From JAZGAE01 sp036475545 (GTDB lineage: Bacteria > Pseudomonadota > Alphaproteobacteria > DATDPM01): DNA of 7,702 nt. Positions 7,696-7,702 of this stretch are shown here, piece by piece. Location of the stretch: positions 1 through 7,702 of the forward strand of contig JAZGAE010000091.1 in assembly GCA_036475545.1 (NCBI GenBank), given 5' to 3'. Position numbers and translations under genes: made by a program. Numbering within the stretch: the stretch's first letter is position 1; the number at the start of each line of letters is the position of its first letter. Under the pieces are notes generated by a model. It was not told the origin of the DNA. It made no database searches and saw only the letters and a program-made list of their open reading frames with translations.

Positions 7696-7702
7696 CCCGC
7701 CT

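Overview
The window is GC-rich chromosomal DNA from a free-living alphaproteobacterium. The evidence is a GroES/GroEL pair of alphaproteobacterial type, a class I (archaeal-type) lysyl-tRNA synthetase as found in many alphaproteobacteria, a TerB-like protein of a kind I associate with Rhodospirillales and relatives, and an intergenic motif that resembles a common alphaproteobacterial one. Genus cannot be read from the sequence alone.

Layout. Positions 1-299 are non-coding as far as I can tell; they hold a strong GC-rich stem-loop (42-73) and the alphaproteobacterial-looking motif (141-168). A promoter candidate (300-328) is followed directly by a perfect CIRCE operator (330-356), then groES (425-718) and groEL (732-2366), and two stem-loops in a row, the second a plausible intrinsic terminator (2435-2465). 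Two minus-strand genes follow: a 134-residue TerB-family protein (2613-3017) with its own promoter candidate, and a large DinG/XPD-type iron-sulfur helicase (3182-5971). The helicase is divergent from lysK (6103-7695, plus strand), which encodes class I lysyl-tRNA synthetase and ends 7 bases before the window edge.

How the genes relate. groES and groEL form a heat-shock chaperonin operon, very likely repressed by HrcA through CIRCE. The helicase and lysK share a 131-bp divergent control region, with a promoter candidate on each strand and a 15-bp perfect palindrome in the promoter spacer on the helicase side. The TerB-family gene lies downstream of the helicase on the same strand, but its 164-bp gap and own promoter candidate argue against strict co-transcription.

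This is mostly ordinary core genome. I see no mobile element, CRISPR array, RNA gene, toxin-antitoxin pair or defence island, and nothing that amounts to a new multi-gene system. The points most worth a second look are the helicase N-terminal domain, which may be a decayed exonuclease fold, the likely leaderless helicase transcript, the palindrome in the divergent promoter region, and the intergenic motif upstream of groES.
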